Below, one piece after another: positions 34,740-45,500 of a DNA stretch of 64,000 nucleotides. The notes beneath the pieces were generated by a model. It did no database searches and was not told the DNA's origin. It worked only from the letters and a program-made list of their open reading frames with translations. Source of the DNA: Chrysogorgia sp. JL179-B06 (taxonomy: Eukaryota; Cnidaria; Anthozoa; Scleralcyonacea; Chrysogorgiidae); NCBI GenBank assembly GCA_035772405.1, contig JAYKKM010000221.1:1430501-1494500 (forward strand), given 5' to 3'. The stretch's first letter is position 1. Every line of letters begins with the position of its first letter. The translations under genes were made by a program, and so were the position numbers.

Positions 34740-35645
34740 GTATAATGACTGAACACTGAACATGTATTAGTTTAAACCATTAATTGAGTTAAAATGCACC
34801 TAACGCCTAAAATGATTTATGTTTTGTTTGAAAGGGCACATAAAATGACAAAGAATGGCGTTAATAGTTATAGATATGTGATGTCATACGTACATTCTGG
34901 TTACAGCATCTTCACAATTATTCATCAGAATCACTTGAAACCTGGCAACGTAGAATCAGACCACAAAACAGAAGACCATAGTTCAAGTTATATTGTCACC
35001 ATGGCAAGAGATTAGTTTGCAGGCCTCTTAATTTCTAAAACAAAATGATTTGTTTTCTCCAAAGTGCTAAACATGCGGGGGTTGGTACTAGTTAAGAACG
35101 TTTGCACTAACTTTACCAATGTGGTACTACAGTTTGAAGTTGTAGCTAAGTCTACCTGTACTATGGCAGAAACGAAGATTTTTTATCTGGGAACTTAAAG
35201 GCCTGGAGACTAATCTGTTGCCATTAATCTGTTGCCATGGTGACAGTATATCTGAACTATGTTTTTCCGTTTTCTTGTAAAGTTTCAAGTGATTCTGGTG
35301 TATAAATCTGAAGATGCTGTTGGCCAGAATGTACGTGCGTCATCACATACATTTGCATTACTAAAATTTGCATATTACAAAAAACTCAATAAGTCAAGAA
35401 CGAAAATCGACATTGAAGAACTATCAACGCCTTTATTCGTTATTTTATGTGCGTTAGGTGCACTTTAAAATACTGAGCACGCAGAATATGTTATACAAAC
35501 TGCGTTTCTAACGGTGTTACTTTCTTCTAGTTGTATGTAAATTACAACTGTTAATATTATATGCATGACAAAATTACTGCATTCTGTTTGGTCAAGAGAG
35601 GTACGATTATTTCGTTAATTTTACTCCAGGTTACCATGGAAACTC
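34740..35645. other. Non-coding stretch
   Basis: Only short ORFs without family resemblance. Confidence 0.4.
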
Positions 35646-35650
35646 AACCA

Positions 35651-35845
35651 GCTGTTGTGGTCTAGTGGTTACCATACATGTCTATGAGTTGGGAGACGCA
35701 GGTTCAAATCCTGGGTCGGACCTCCACTCCGGGTCTTTAATTGCGGAGAAAGTGCTGCCTTTGCAATAATATCAGCAAATGGTAAGGCTTTATAATCGTA
35801 GGCCCTCTGTATAGAGTGATGAATCTAATAAAAACTAAAAACTAA
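35651..35845 (+). repeat. tRNA-derived SINE (second family)
   Basis: Head GCTGTTGTGGTCTAGTGGTT (A-box TGGTCTAGTGG) and CGCAGGTTCAAATCCTGGGT (B-box). The body has GCGGAGAAAGTGCTGCCTTT, a central block I recall from broadly distributed metazoan SINEs. Tail GATGAATCTAATAAAAACTA. Confidence 0.75.
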
Positions 35846-36244
35846 GCTTCATTTGCAATGATATATATGTTTAGAATCATGTGCCAGTGATTGGTCTATG
35901 CCATGAGTAATTGCAATTTATACCGAAATATTTTAACATGAATGCAGATAATATTTGGAGTGGAAATTGAATTATAATGAATATTTACGAAATAAAGTTT
36001 ACTTTTTGGTTGTATTTAGTCATTTTCAAAAAATGTTCTTGTGTTAAAATGAATTGGCTTTTGTGAACGCTCATTCTAGTTATTTTGTTTGTGTTTTTAT
36101 GGCTAACAAACCCTATAGTTCAGAATGATTATAAAAAAACGTTTTGACAAGTTTGACACTATAATATAGACAACTTAATTATGACATATTGTACGTATAA
36201 TAAACAAGTAGTCATGATTTTTCTCGTGCAATTAAGCATTTATA

Positions 36245-36335
36245 CTGGTCGTGATATTTGAAAATGGTGCCAAATTACACTCACCTAACGGCTTTCAAAT
36301 TTTCAAATATCACTCGTAGTGTAGATCGTTAATTG
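36245..36335. repeat. Small inverted repeat
   Basis: GTGATATTTGAAAAT...ATTTTCAAATATCAC arms of about 15-20 bp. Confidence 0.6.
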
Positions 36336-36474
36336 CACTCCCTATCATATGATTTACCTATACTTATAAAGAACTATTAAGAGTGCTGTTTCACTTTATA
36401 CGGACATTGAATGCCTTTATGCAAAGTTTATATTTTCTTTTTTTATCTCATGAGTCTACATATGCACAGTCGCT

Positions 36475-36870
36475 TATTACTTTAACCATTAATTATTATA
36501 TAGCGCTTTATCACATTGTCTCAAAGCGCTTTACAGTTTACGAAACAGACATGAACAGACCGAGGTAGACCTTGAGCTTACAAATGGCGCATCAGCAGCC
36601 GCTATTAGCTAGTACCCCTTTTTTAATGATCTGCACATCCCACAAATAGGTGTGTTGATTTTATAGATGGAGGAAAACCGGAGAAAAACCCTCGAAGCAC
36701 GGGAACTAAACACTATTCACATGAGTCCCAAGTTTGAGAATCAATGCAGGGCTGTATCCAGATGGTCACCCATCCAGCCAAAGTATCCCGCCCGACCTCG
36801 CTTAACTTGAAGCTTAGTGGTGAAAAGCAACGCGCTAATCGCGTACGCCACCCGTGCTTCCAAGCACTAC
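36475..36870 (-). repeat. 5S rRNA-derived SINE (best copy)
   Basis: Read on the minus strand from 36865: GGAAGCACGGGTGGCG, then AAGTTAAGCGAGGTCGGGCG, then GGCTGGATGGGTGACC. These track the 5S rRNA order (AAGCTAAGC-AGGGTCGGGC ... TACTTGGATGGGAGACC) that contains the internal Pol III promoter. The distal part has GCGCTTTGAGACAATGTGAT and GCGCTATA, a GCGCTTTA-type block common in metazoan repeats. Confidence 0.65.
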
Positions 36871-36924
36871 TCATAAAAAATAGCCAAAAGAATCTCCACC
36901 TACGGATTTCACGGACAATGATTT

Positions 36925-39908
36925 TCGGAGAACATTTGTTTTGTAAAAACGGGGTATATTTCTCCATTATTATTGGTTTAGTCACAGAAGCTGAACCCCA
37001 TATAATAAGCTAACTTGCAATTCACTAACGCGATTTAATATTTTTTCTGAAATTTCGCTCATCTTTCTGAATACAACAGTTAGTAAGAATACTAAAATTT
37101 CGGGCTGTTTGAGTTATTCCTTCGTGTTTTGTAAAAACGGGGTAAATTTCTCCATTATAAGGTTTAGTCACATAAACTGAACCCCATATAATAAGCTAAC
37201 TTGCAATTCACTAACTGCGATTTAATATTTTTTTCTGAAATTTCGCTCATCTTTCTTAATCCAAAAGCTAGTAAGAATACCAAAATTTCGGGTTGTTTGA
37301 GTTATTCCTTCGTGTTTTGTAAAAACGGGGTATATTTCTCCATGATAAGGTTTAGTCACATAAGCTGAACCCCATATAATAAGCTAACTTGCAATTCACT
37401 AACTGCGATTTAATATTTTTTTCTGAAATTTCGCTCATCTTTCTTGATCCAAAAGTTAGTAATAATACCAAAATTTCGGGTTGTTTGAGTTATTCCTTCG
37501 GGTTTTGTAAAAACGGGGTATATTTCTCCATTATTTTTATTTTAAATTTATTTTATTTATATTAATTTAATAATAAATTATAATTATTATTAATATTATT
37601 ATAATTATAATTAATAATTAAATTATATTATAATTATTATATTAATTATATTAATTAATAATTATTATTAATTAATAAATATTAATTATTATTATTAATA
37701 AATTATTTTTATTATTTTTATTATTATTAATATTATTAATATTAAATAATTATTTTTATTATTATTAATAAATTATTAATAAATATTAATTATTATTAAT
37801 TAATAAATATTAATAATTATTATATTAATTATATTAAATTAAATTATAATTATTAATTAAAATTATAATTAATATTATTATTAATAATAAATTTTTATTT
37901 AATAATAAATAAAAATTTATTTTATTTCTCCATTATTTCTCCATTTCTGGTTTAGTCACAGAAGCTGAACCCGATATAATAAGCTAACTTGCAATTCACT
38001 AACGCGATTTAATATTTTTTTCTGAAATTTCGCTCATCTTTCTGAATCCAACAGTTAGTAATAATACTAAAATTTCGGGTTGTTTGAGTTATTCCTTCGT
38101 GTTTTGTAAAAACGGGGTATATTTCTCCATTATAAGGTTTAGTCACAGAATTGAAGCTGAGCCCCATATAATAAGCTAACTTGAAATTCACTAACGCGAT
38201 TTAATATTTTTTTCTGAAATTTTGCTCATCTTTCTGAATACAACAGTTAGTAAGAATACTAAAATTTCGGGTTGTTTGAGTTATTCATTCGTGTTTTGTA
38301 AAAACGGGGTATATTTCTCCATTATAAGGTTTAGTCACAGAAGCTGAACCCCATATAATAAGCTAACTTGCAATTCACTAACGCGATTTAATATTTTTTT
38401 CTGAAATTTCGCTCATCTTTCTGAATACAACAGTTAGTAAGAATACCAAAATTTCGGGTTGTTTGAGTTATTCCTTCGTGTTTTGTAAAAACGGGGTATA
38501 TTTCTCCATTATAAGGTTTAGTCACATAAGCTGAACCCCATATAATAAGCTAACTTGCAATTCACTAACTGCGATTTAATATTTTTTTCTGAAATTTCGC
38601 TCATCTTTCTTAATCCAAAAGTTAGTAATAATACCAAAATTTCGGGTTGTTTGAGTTATTCCTTCGTTATAAGGTTTAGTCACAGAAGCTGAACCCGATA
38701 TAATAAGCTAACTTGCAATTCACTAACGCGATTTAATATTTTTTTCTGAAATTTCGCTCATCTTTCTGAATCCAACAGTTAGTAATAATACTAAAATTTC
38801 GGGTTGTTTGAGTTATTCCTTCGTGTTTTGTAAAAACGGGGTATATTTCTCCATTATAAGGTTTAGTCACAGAAGCTGAACCCCATATAATAAGCTAACT
38901 TGCAATTCACTAACGCGATTTAATATTTTTTTCTGAAATTTCGCTCGTCTTTCTGAATACAACAGTTAGTAAGAATACTAAAATTTCGGGTTGTTTGAGT
39001 TATTCCTTCGTGTTTTGTAAAAACGGGGTATATTTCTCCATTATAAGGTTTAGTCACAGAAGCTGAACCCCATATAATAAGCTAACTTGCAATTCACTAA
39101 CTGCGATTTAATATTTTTTTCTGAAATTTCCCTCATCTTTCTGAATACAACAGTTAGTAATAATACTAAAATTTCGGGTTGTTTGAGTTATTCCTTCGTG
39201 TTTTGTAAAAACGGGGTATATTTCTCCATTATAAGGTTTAGTCACAGAAGCTGAACCCCATATAATAAGCTAACTTGCAATTCACTAACGCGATTTAATA
39301 TTTTTTTCTGAAATTTCGCTCATCTTTCTGAATCCAACAGTTAGTAATAATACTAAAATTTCGGGTTGTTTGAGTTATTCCTTCGTGTTTTGTAAAAACG
39401 GGGTATATTTCTCCATTATAAGGTTTAGTCACAGAAGCTGAACCCCATATAATAAGCTAACTTGCAATTCACTAACGCGATTTAATATTTTTTTCTGAAA
39501 TTTCGCTCGTCTTTCTGAATACAACAGTTAGTAAGAATACTAAAATTTCGGGTTGTTTGAGTTATTCCTTCGTGTTTTGTAAAAACGGGGTATATTTCTC
39601 CATTATAAGGTTTAGTCACAGAAGCTGAACCCCATATAATAAGCTAACTTGCAATTCACTAACTGCGATTTAATATTTTTTTCTGAAATTTCGCTCATCT
39701 TTCTGAATCCAACAGTTAGTAATAATACTAAAATTTCGGGTTGTTTGAGTTATTCCTTCGTGTTTTGTAAAAACGGGGTATATTTCTCCATTATAAGGTT
39801 TAGTCACAGAAGCTGAACCCCATATAATAAGCTAACTTGCAATTCACTAACTGCGATTTAATATTTTTTTCTGAAATTTCGCTCATCTTTCTGAATCCAA
39901 AAGTTAGT
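36925..39908. repeat. ~187 bp satellite array, about 15 units
   Basis: Unit anchor GTCACAGAAGCTGAACCCCA recurs at 36981, 37167, 37355, 37955, 38142, 38334, 38521, 38679, 38866, 39053, 39241, 39428, 39615 and 39803, i.e. 186-188 bp spacing with one short (158) and one longer (192) unit. Units share ATTTCGGGTTGTTTGAGTTA and GTTTTGTAAAAACGGGGTAT. Divergence is a few percent. A pure A/T block splits one unit at 37535-37930. Confidence 0.95.
37535..37930. repeat. Pure A/T low-complexity block inside the satellite
   Basis: About 390 bp of only A and T (ATTAATTATTATTAATAAAT type), with many inverted pieces, inserted after CTCCATTA of one unit and followed by a reconstituted CTCCATT. Confidence 0.9.
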
Positions 39909-39909
39909 T

Positions 39910-40860
39910 ACATTGCTGAAATTTCATGTTGTTCCAGAAACAATTACGTATTTTTATAAAGGGGTTTATCTCATTTAAGTTCGATTTACCTGCATGAGAG
40001 GACTTGTCGTATGAACGATTATTGGCATCTCTTTGTGTATGTAATTTAATGTACATGTACACGCGTATAACAACGAATAATTATAAACAAGAATTGGTCC
40101 CCCTAAAACTGTCCGATGTGCTAATCTTGCTAGAACTGGTGGATTCTTTGGGTACAGACGCAACTAAAATATTAGAATGTCAATCAGTTCGCCGGCCCGA
40201 TATTTATAGTCAGACTCAGTGTACTTTATGTAGTATTTAAAACACGAGAAGGAGCGTTTTATCATATTTAAAATGCGAGTGCGCAGCGCGAGCATTTTAG
40301 ATATGATAAAACGCGAGTAAAAACAATTGATTGTAATCACTAGGGAGTGTACTGGTTTTTATTTTCCATTAGAGGTAAATTGGGTTGATGTATGAAATGC
40401 AAATTAGCAGGAATTTTATATAAAGTTCGTAGAGATTTTGTATAATTTTCATGCTGATTAGTATTCATGGTTTTATCTGGTATAAAAGCCTTGCGTGTGA
40501 CTAAATACGGTAATGTGATTGGACATTTTGGTTAATGAATATTAATGAGTTTTTGAAATTTATATTTACTAGTCATTTCATGTTGTATTCATATCAATAT
40601 TGTATTTTTATACTGTATTTTAGACAGGGCCCCTGGTTAAATATCATTTTAAATAAAAAGATCGAAAATTATAGCGCATTTGTGTTGATCCTATACGTCA
40701 CTCCAAAGAAGTTTGCTAATTTCTATTTGCTAACCTATATTTATCGGTTACACCTTTAATTATTGTACAACCCTTTAAGAACGGAGAAAAGCCTGGACAC
40801 CCTTGAGGCAAGGTATTTTGTGTGCAGAATATGCGGATCTTGAACGATTTTTCTATTCTA
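39910..40860. other. Non-coding stretch
   Basis: Contains a 23 bp inverted motif at 40253-40312 (GAGCGTTTTATCATATTTAA ... ATATGATAAAACGCGAG). No gene recognised. Confidence 0.4.
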
Positions 40861-40863
40861 CAG

Positions 40864-40924
40864 GAAAGTGATGGGAATTGAACCCATCAAGGATTGTTTA
40901 TAATCCTTCCAGCCAAGGACTTTC
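40864..40924 (-). tRNA. tRNA-like relic lacking a normal D-arm
   Basis: Minus strand: acceptor GAAAGT/ACTTTC, anticodon-type stem GGATT/AATCC, T-arm TGATGGGTTCAATTCCCATC. Only about 61 nt with a truncated D-arm, so a pseudogene or nuclear copy of an organellar-type tRNA is more likely than a functional gene. Confidence 0.35.
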
Positions 40925-41601
40925 ATAGTAGAATATTTCTATCGTTAATACGGTAAATTAAAAATTTCCACCACATTCACTGTCACTGTTCCACTGGGAA
41001 CTCTGACATTTACAGTCCTGCCATGCAGGTTGTTGGCCGTTAACATCGTGAACTAGTATTTTCAAGTAAATTTATCTTGACCGTTTTCTTGCATATTATT
41101 GAGTATTATTACTTATTTACTGGTACATAGCAACATGGTTTGACGTGCAATTTCGGACACACTCCTGATTTGCTTGTGATTGAAATTTGAATAGCACTCA
41201 TACGCACACGAGGCAGGGGCTAGGGCAGGGCAGGGAAGGCAATCCTTAAACCTAATTTGTTTAGGGATCAACCATTTATTATAACGTAATAGACGACCCC
41301 TAAGTAGAAAATTTGCATTACGAATCTAAGGAATAAAGGATCTGTGTCATGTATGATACACACACACACACAGGCTGCGACTGTCATGGAGCAGATGGCT
41401 TAATTTCAAATTGCTAAAATGTTATTATGTATTAATAGAAACTCATTGTTATCTGCTGCTACCATAAATGCAATCTGATATGGATACCAAGTAGTGATAA
41501 ACGACATGATCAGGCCGAGATTTTCGAAAAAAAAGAAGCTTTTGCTTCGTTTTTAGAAATCATTCTAAAAAATAGCGCCTGAATGGTAGTTTCTACAAAA
41601 C

Positions 41602-41770
41602 AATTCGCCATTCCGAAGTTGCGCTAGAACCTGGTAATAGCGGGGTTGACATTGCATTATGGGACTGCTTTTGGGGACAAGTCTTCTGTTTGCGTCCCCT
41701 AAAACAGTTCCGTGATTCAATGTCAATCTCGCCAATACCAGGTCTCTAGCGCAACATCGGAATGGCGAAT
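41602..41770. mobile_element. Foldback element
   Basis: AATTCGCCATTCCGAAGTTG and its inverse CAACATCGGAATGGCGAATT bound inverted arms of about 75 bp that share ACCTGGTAATAGCG/CGCCAATACCAGGT. Confidence 0.75.
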
Positions 41771-41893
41771 TAGATTATTATTAGATTACTACTATCGATT
41801 TTTTAGCATTTCCCAGGCGATAGTTAGTTCTAAATATAAATTTAAAGTACAGAATATATTACACGAGAGTTGAGTATACAAGTGTTAACTATT

Positions 41894-42546
41894 CTATTCA
41901 CAATCAGTTTCAACATCGGATAGCTCTTCAACGTCCTCTTCATTTTCAGATTGTTCGGAATCGTAGTTTAACGAAGGTTCGGATTCAATGAAACTTTGGA
42001 CATCAGTCAGTGATAAACTCCAAAATTCAGCCTTGACCTCAACTGTGTCTCCAGGAGGAATTTCAAATTCTTTTTTTACATCGAACAGTTTGTTTCCAAG
42101 TCTCGTACGCAAAAGTAATAACTCATGTCTTGCACCCAAGGAAAACATGTGATTGGTTTCACTTAAATCACCTAACTGGACAATCTGTTGGTCGATCTTA
42201 CAATTCATGTCGTTGTAATAAAACACCAGTCTTTCCATTTCGAGTTCCAGAAGTTTTTCTTCCTCCTCACATCGTTTGGCGAAACAGTGCAAATCGATCG
42301 CTTTACGTTTCACGTAAATAGGAATATCATTTTGCGATGATTCAAGATTTCCATATGCGCTATCAACATCGGAATACAGCGCTGACGTAGGATCCTTAGC
42401 ATCGTTGAAAGTGAGTCGTTCAGGTAATCCAAGGATATGTTCTCGGAGAGAATCCGTTGTAGCGTTGCTTTTTTCAATAGATAACTTGATTTTGTTGGTA
42501 ATCTTTGTGATTTGCTTCGTTAAACGAATAGCGATTGCTTGTCCGG
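41894..42546 (-). CDS. Last exon of the KDZ transposase gene
   Basis: Reads AGQAIAIRLTKQITKITNKI, then LREHILGLPERLTF, a coiled-coil segment (EEEEKLLELEMERLVFYYND) and an acidic tail to the TGA/TAA-side end at 41894. Follows KKKYA from the previous exon in phase 1. Length and helical content match the C-terminal region of KDZ transposases. Confidence 0.75.
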
Positions 42547-45500
42547 CTGAAAAATACACATAGAGTATATCTTAAAGGGGAACTGTACCCAAAAAATAAA
42601 TTACTTTTAAATAAAAGTTCTTTAAGTAGAATGTTTAGAAATGTCAATAGTTTTACGTATTTTATGCTTCTGGACGCCGCCATGTTGGAGTTTGCTCGAC
42701 GGCTCAGAATAGAGGTCCAGCGGGGGTTTCTTTTCAATTTTGACGTCACTTGAGTGCAAGGAACAAAAAACAAGCACTCAATGACGTCAATATTGAAAAG
42801 AAAACCTCCGCTGTACATCAATCTTGAGCCGTCGAACAAACTCGAAAATGGCGGCGTCCAGAAGCATAAAACGTTATTTCTCGAGTACAAGAGCAGATAC
42901 CGTAAAACTATTAACATTTCTAAACATTATACTTAAAGGCCTTTTATTTAAAAGTAATTTATTTTTTGGGTACAGTTCCCCTTTAATGACGATTTTTAAC
43001 GCAACATTTTGCCACAACAATATTTTGCTAAAACTCATTGAGAAATGGCGTGATACATGCATCGATTTTTCCTACTACAATATAGTTGCATTTAAAATCG
43101 CCGTTAAAAATCGACCCGTGTAACATTACCATAAATATACAGTACAAAATACAGTATCTTATTGAATGGTTTGACTGATATATACTGTTTTTTTGGTGAT
43201 ATGCAAATGAATAACTTATGACGTCAAGCCGTTTCTTCATTTTTAGAAAATCAAGTACACATGTATCTTTGAGATTATTGAACGAAATCACTTGAAACTT
43301 TGCACAGTACGACACTTCGTGACACCTAACAACATTACATCGAAATGGCGATTCCAAATTAATTTATTATTTCTAATTCGCTTGAGTTTCTAAAAATGTA
43401 GAAACATCTTGACGTCGTAGGCTACTTCATATCATATAAATCTAAAGATCTCAAGAACGACGTGAGATATGAAAAAGCTCTAAATTACCATTGCTAATCA
43501 TTTTCGGAATTCATTTAAATTATACAAACTTATTTCATAGGCACTACACTAGATCAAAAGAATCGGATTCGTATTGTTTTTTTACTCCCATGAAAATGCA
43601 AAACAATGTGAATCCGGTTACTTTTACTCTAGTGTAAACGCTGCCTAAAGAAGACACAATCAAATAACTACCTGCATACTTCTTTTTCAATGTCAGTAAG
43701 AAATATCTCTCGACAGAAAGGGAGTGTAAATGGTTCAATACTTCAGCACGTCTTCGAGTTTCGATTTTTAATGCGGCACAATCAAATTCCCTATCACCTG
43801 GATTCCAACGCTTCTGTACAGCATATTTTGCTTCGATATTCCGTAACGACTTATCGACACTACATGTGTAAACCATGAAAAGGAAAAAAATCATTGCGTT
43901 GACTAGATTTACTACTTACATGTAGATCCTGTTTCGAGGGTAGTTCTTATGCAAAACGTATTTTTAATGATAAAGACAATACAATAACGATGTTCGAAGG
44001 GCTAATTGAAATGAAAATAATGTATTAATTGGCGGACATTTATAGAGTCTGTACCTGTAAAGTTTCTTCGTTATTTCGTGGACTGATGATTCTTCAGTGA
44101 TTGGTTCGTCGCCTTTTTCATAGCTACCACATGCAGCAACACTTCTATATAATAAAGAAAACAATTTTTCTATTTGAATTCTCTCCACGAACCACTTACA
44201 TCAACCGAGACAGGTGTTCCTATATACATAGAGAAAGTGGGTGCACGAATGAGGATTTTTTCCTTATTACAAAACCACATCGACCAATAATACTGTATGC
44301 ATGTTCGTCCATACACTCCTTGCCGTCAGACCGTCTAACGTTGTATATTTTGGGAATTGATGTAAACAGAAAACAGAAAACGATTTACAATGTACATGTA
44401 TCCTAACCTTAACTGTTTAAAGTGTAGTATATTCCTAACATATTTTTCTTGCCAGCTTTCTTTGTATTGCTTCTTTCCTAAACAACCAAATAAAAGTATA
44501 TGGCACCTGTGGAAAGTCATGGTATTTTCTTTAAATAAACAAAAACAGACAATAGAAAATAAATTATAAGACTTCACTTCCCTTACGTTGTGTGGAATGG
44601 TGTGTGTGTGGAACGAGATTATAAATTCCATCCAATTAAGTAATTACAGTGAATATATAGTATTTCAAAACCTATACCTTGCTGCTTGGTTAGTATGATC
44701 TCTTTTTCCCTATCTGCCCAGTTATCGACAATGTCGCAACTGTATGGAACTACGAAATATAAGCAAAGTATGTATACATGTCATACATATACAAATATAC
44801 GCACTAACACATAAGAAGCACATAGCGTTTATAAATCACTAATCAATAGGGCTTACAGGAAAGTTGTCCAAACGTTTCTTGTAATTGTGCCTGTGTTTTT
44901 CCTTTTACTTCTTTGCAGCGCTTTAATTTAGTCTTCAGTAAATGGCCTGTAATACACAGCAAAGTTTACTAGTACAAGTAAGTTAACTAGAACATTTTTA
45001 ATTTAGATTTATAATATGGTATACTGTATTCGTGTTTTGGGACAAAGATAACAATTTTTACTACTAATAATAAACAAATATTGTACCTCAACTATAAATT
45101 ATTCAATCAAAGAGCTAGATTTGTACCACGTGACCAGTCAACTTAAACTCGAAATCCCCGCTTTAACCTCGAATCCCGCGTTGACGACATCATCAGCGGG
45201 TGATTCGAACTCGAATCACCCGGTGATGACGAATACACCGGGTGATTCGAGTTCGAATGCCCCGCTCGTACCCAATACAAGTGCGTAAACCAAGACGAGC
45301 ATGTAAGCAATGGAGGAACAACAAGACGTTTCAAGACGTTTCAAGACCGCATTCAAGATTGTTTCGGTATAATATATCATTTATAGACCCTCCGCTTGGG
45401 GAATTCGTCGATATATTATCCCTCGGGATGATATAATATATCCCTCGGGCGATCATCCCTCGGGTAATATTTCGTCGAATTCACCTCGCTCCGGGTCTAC

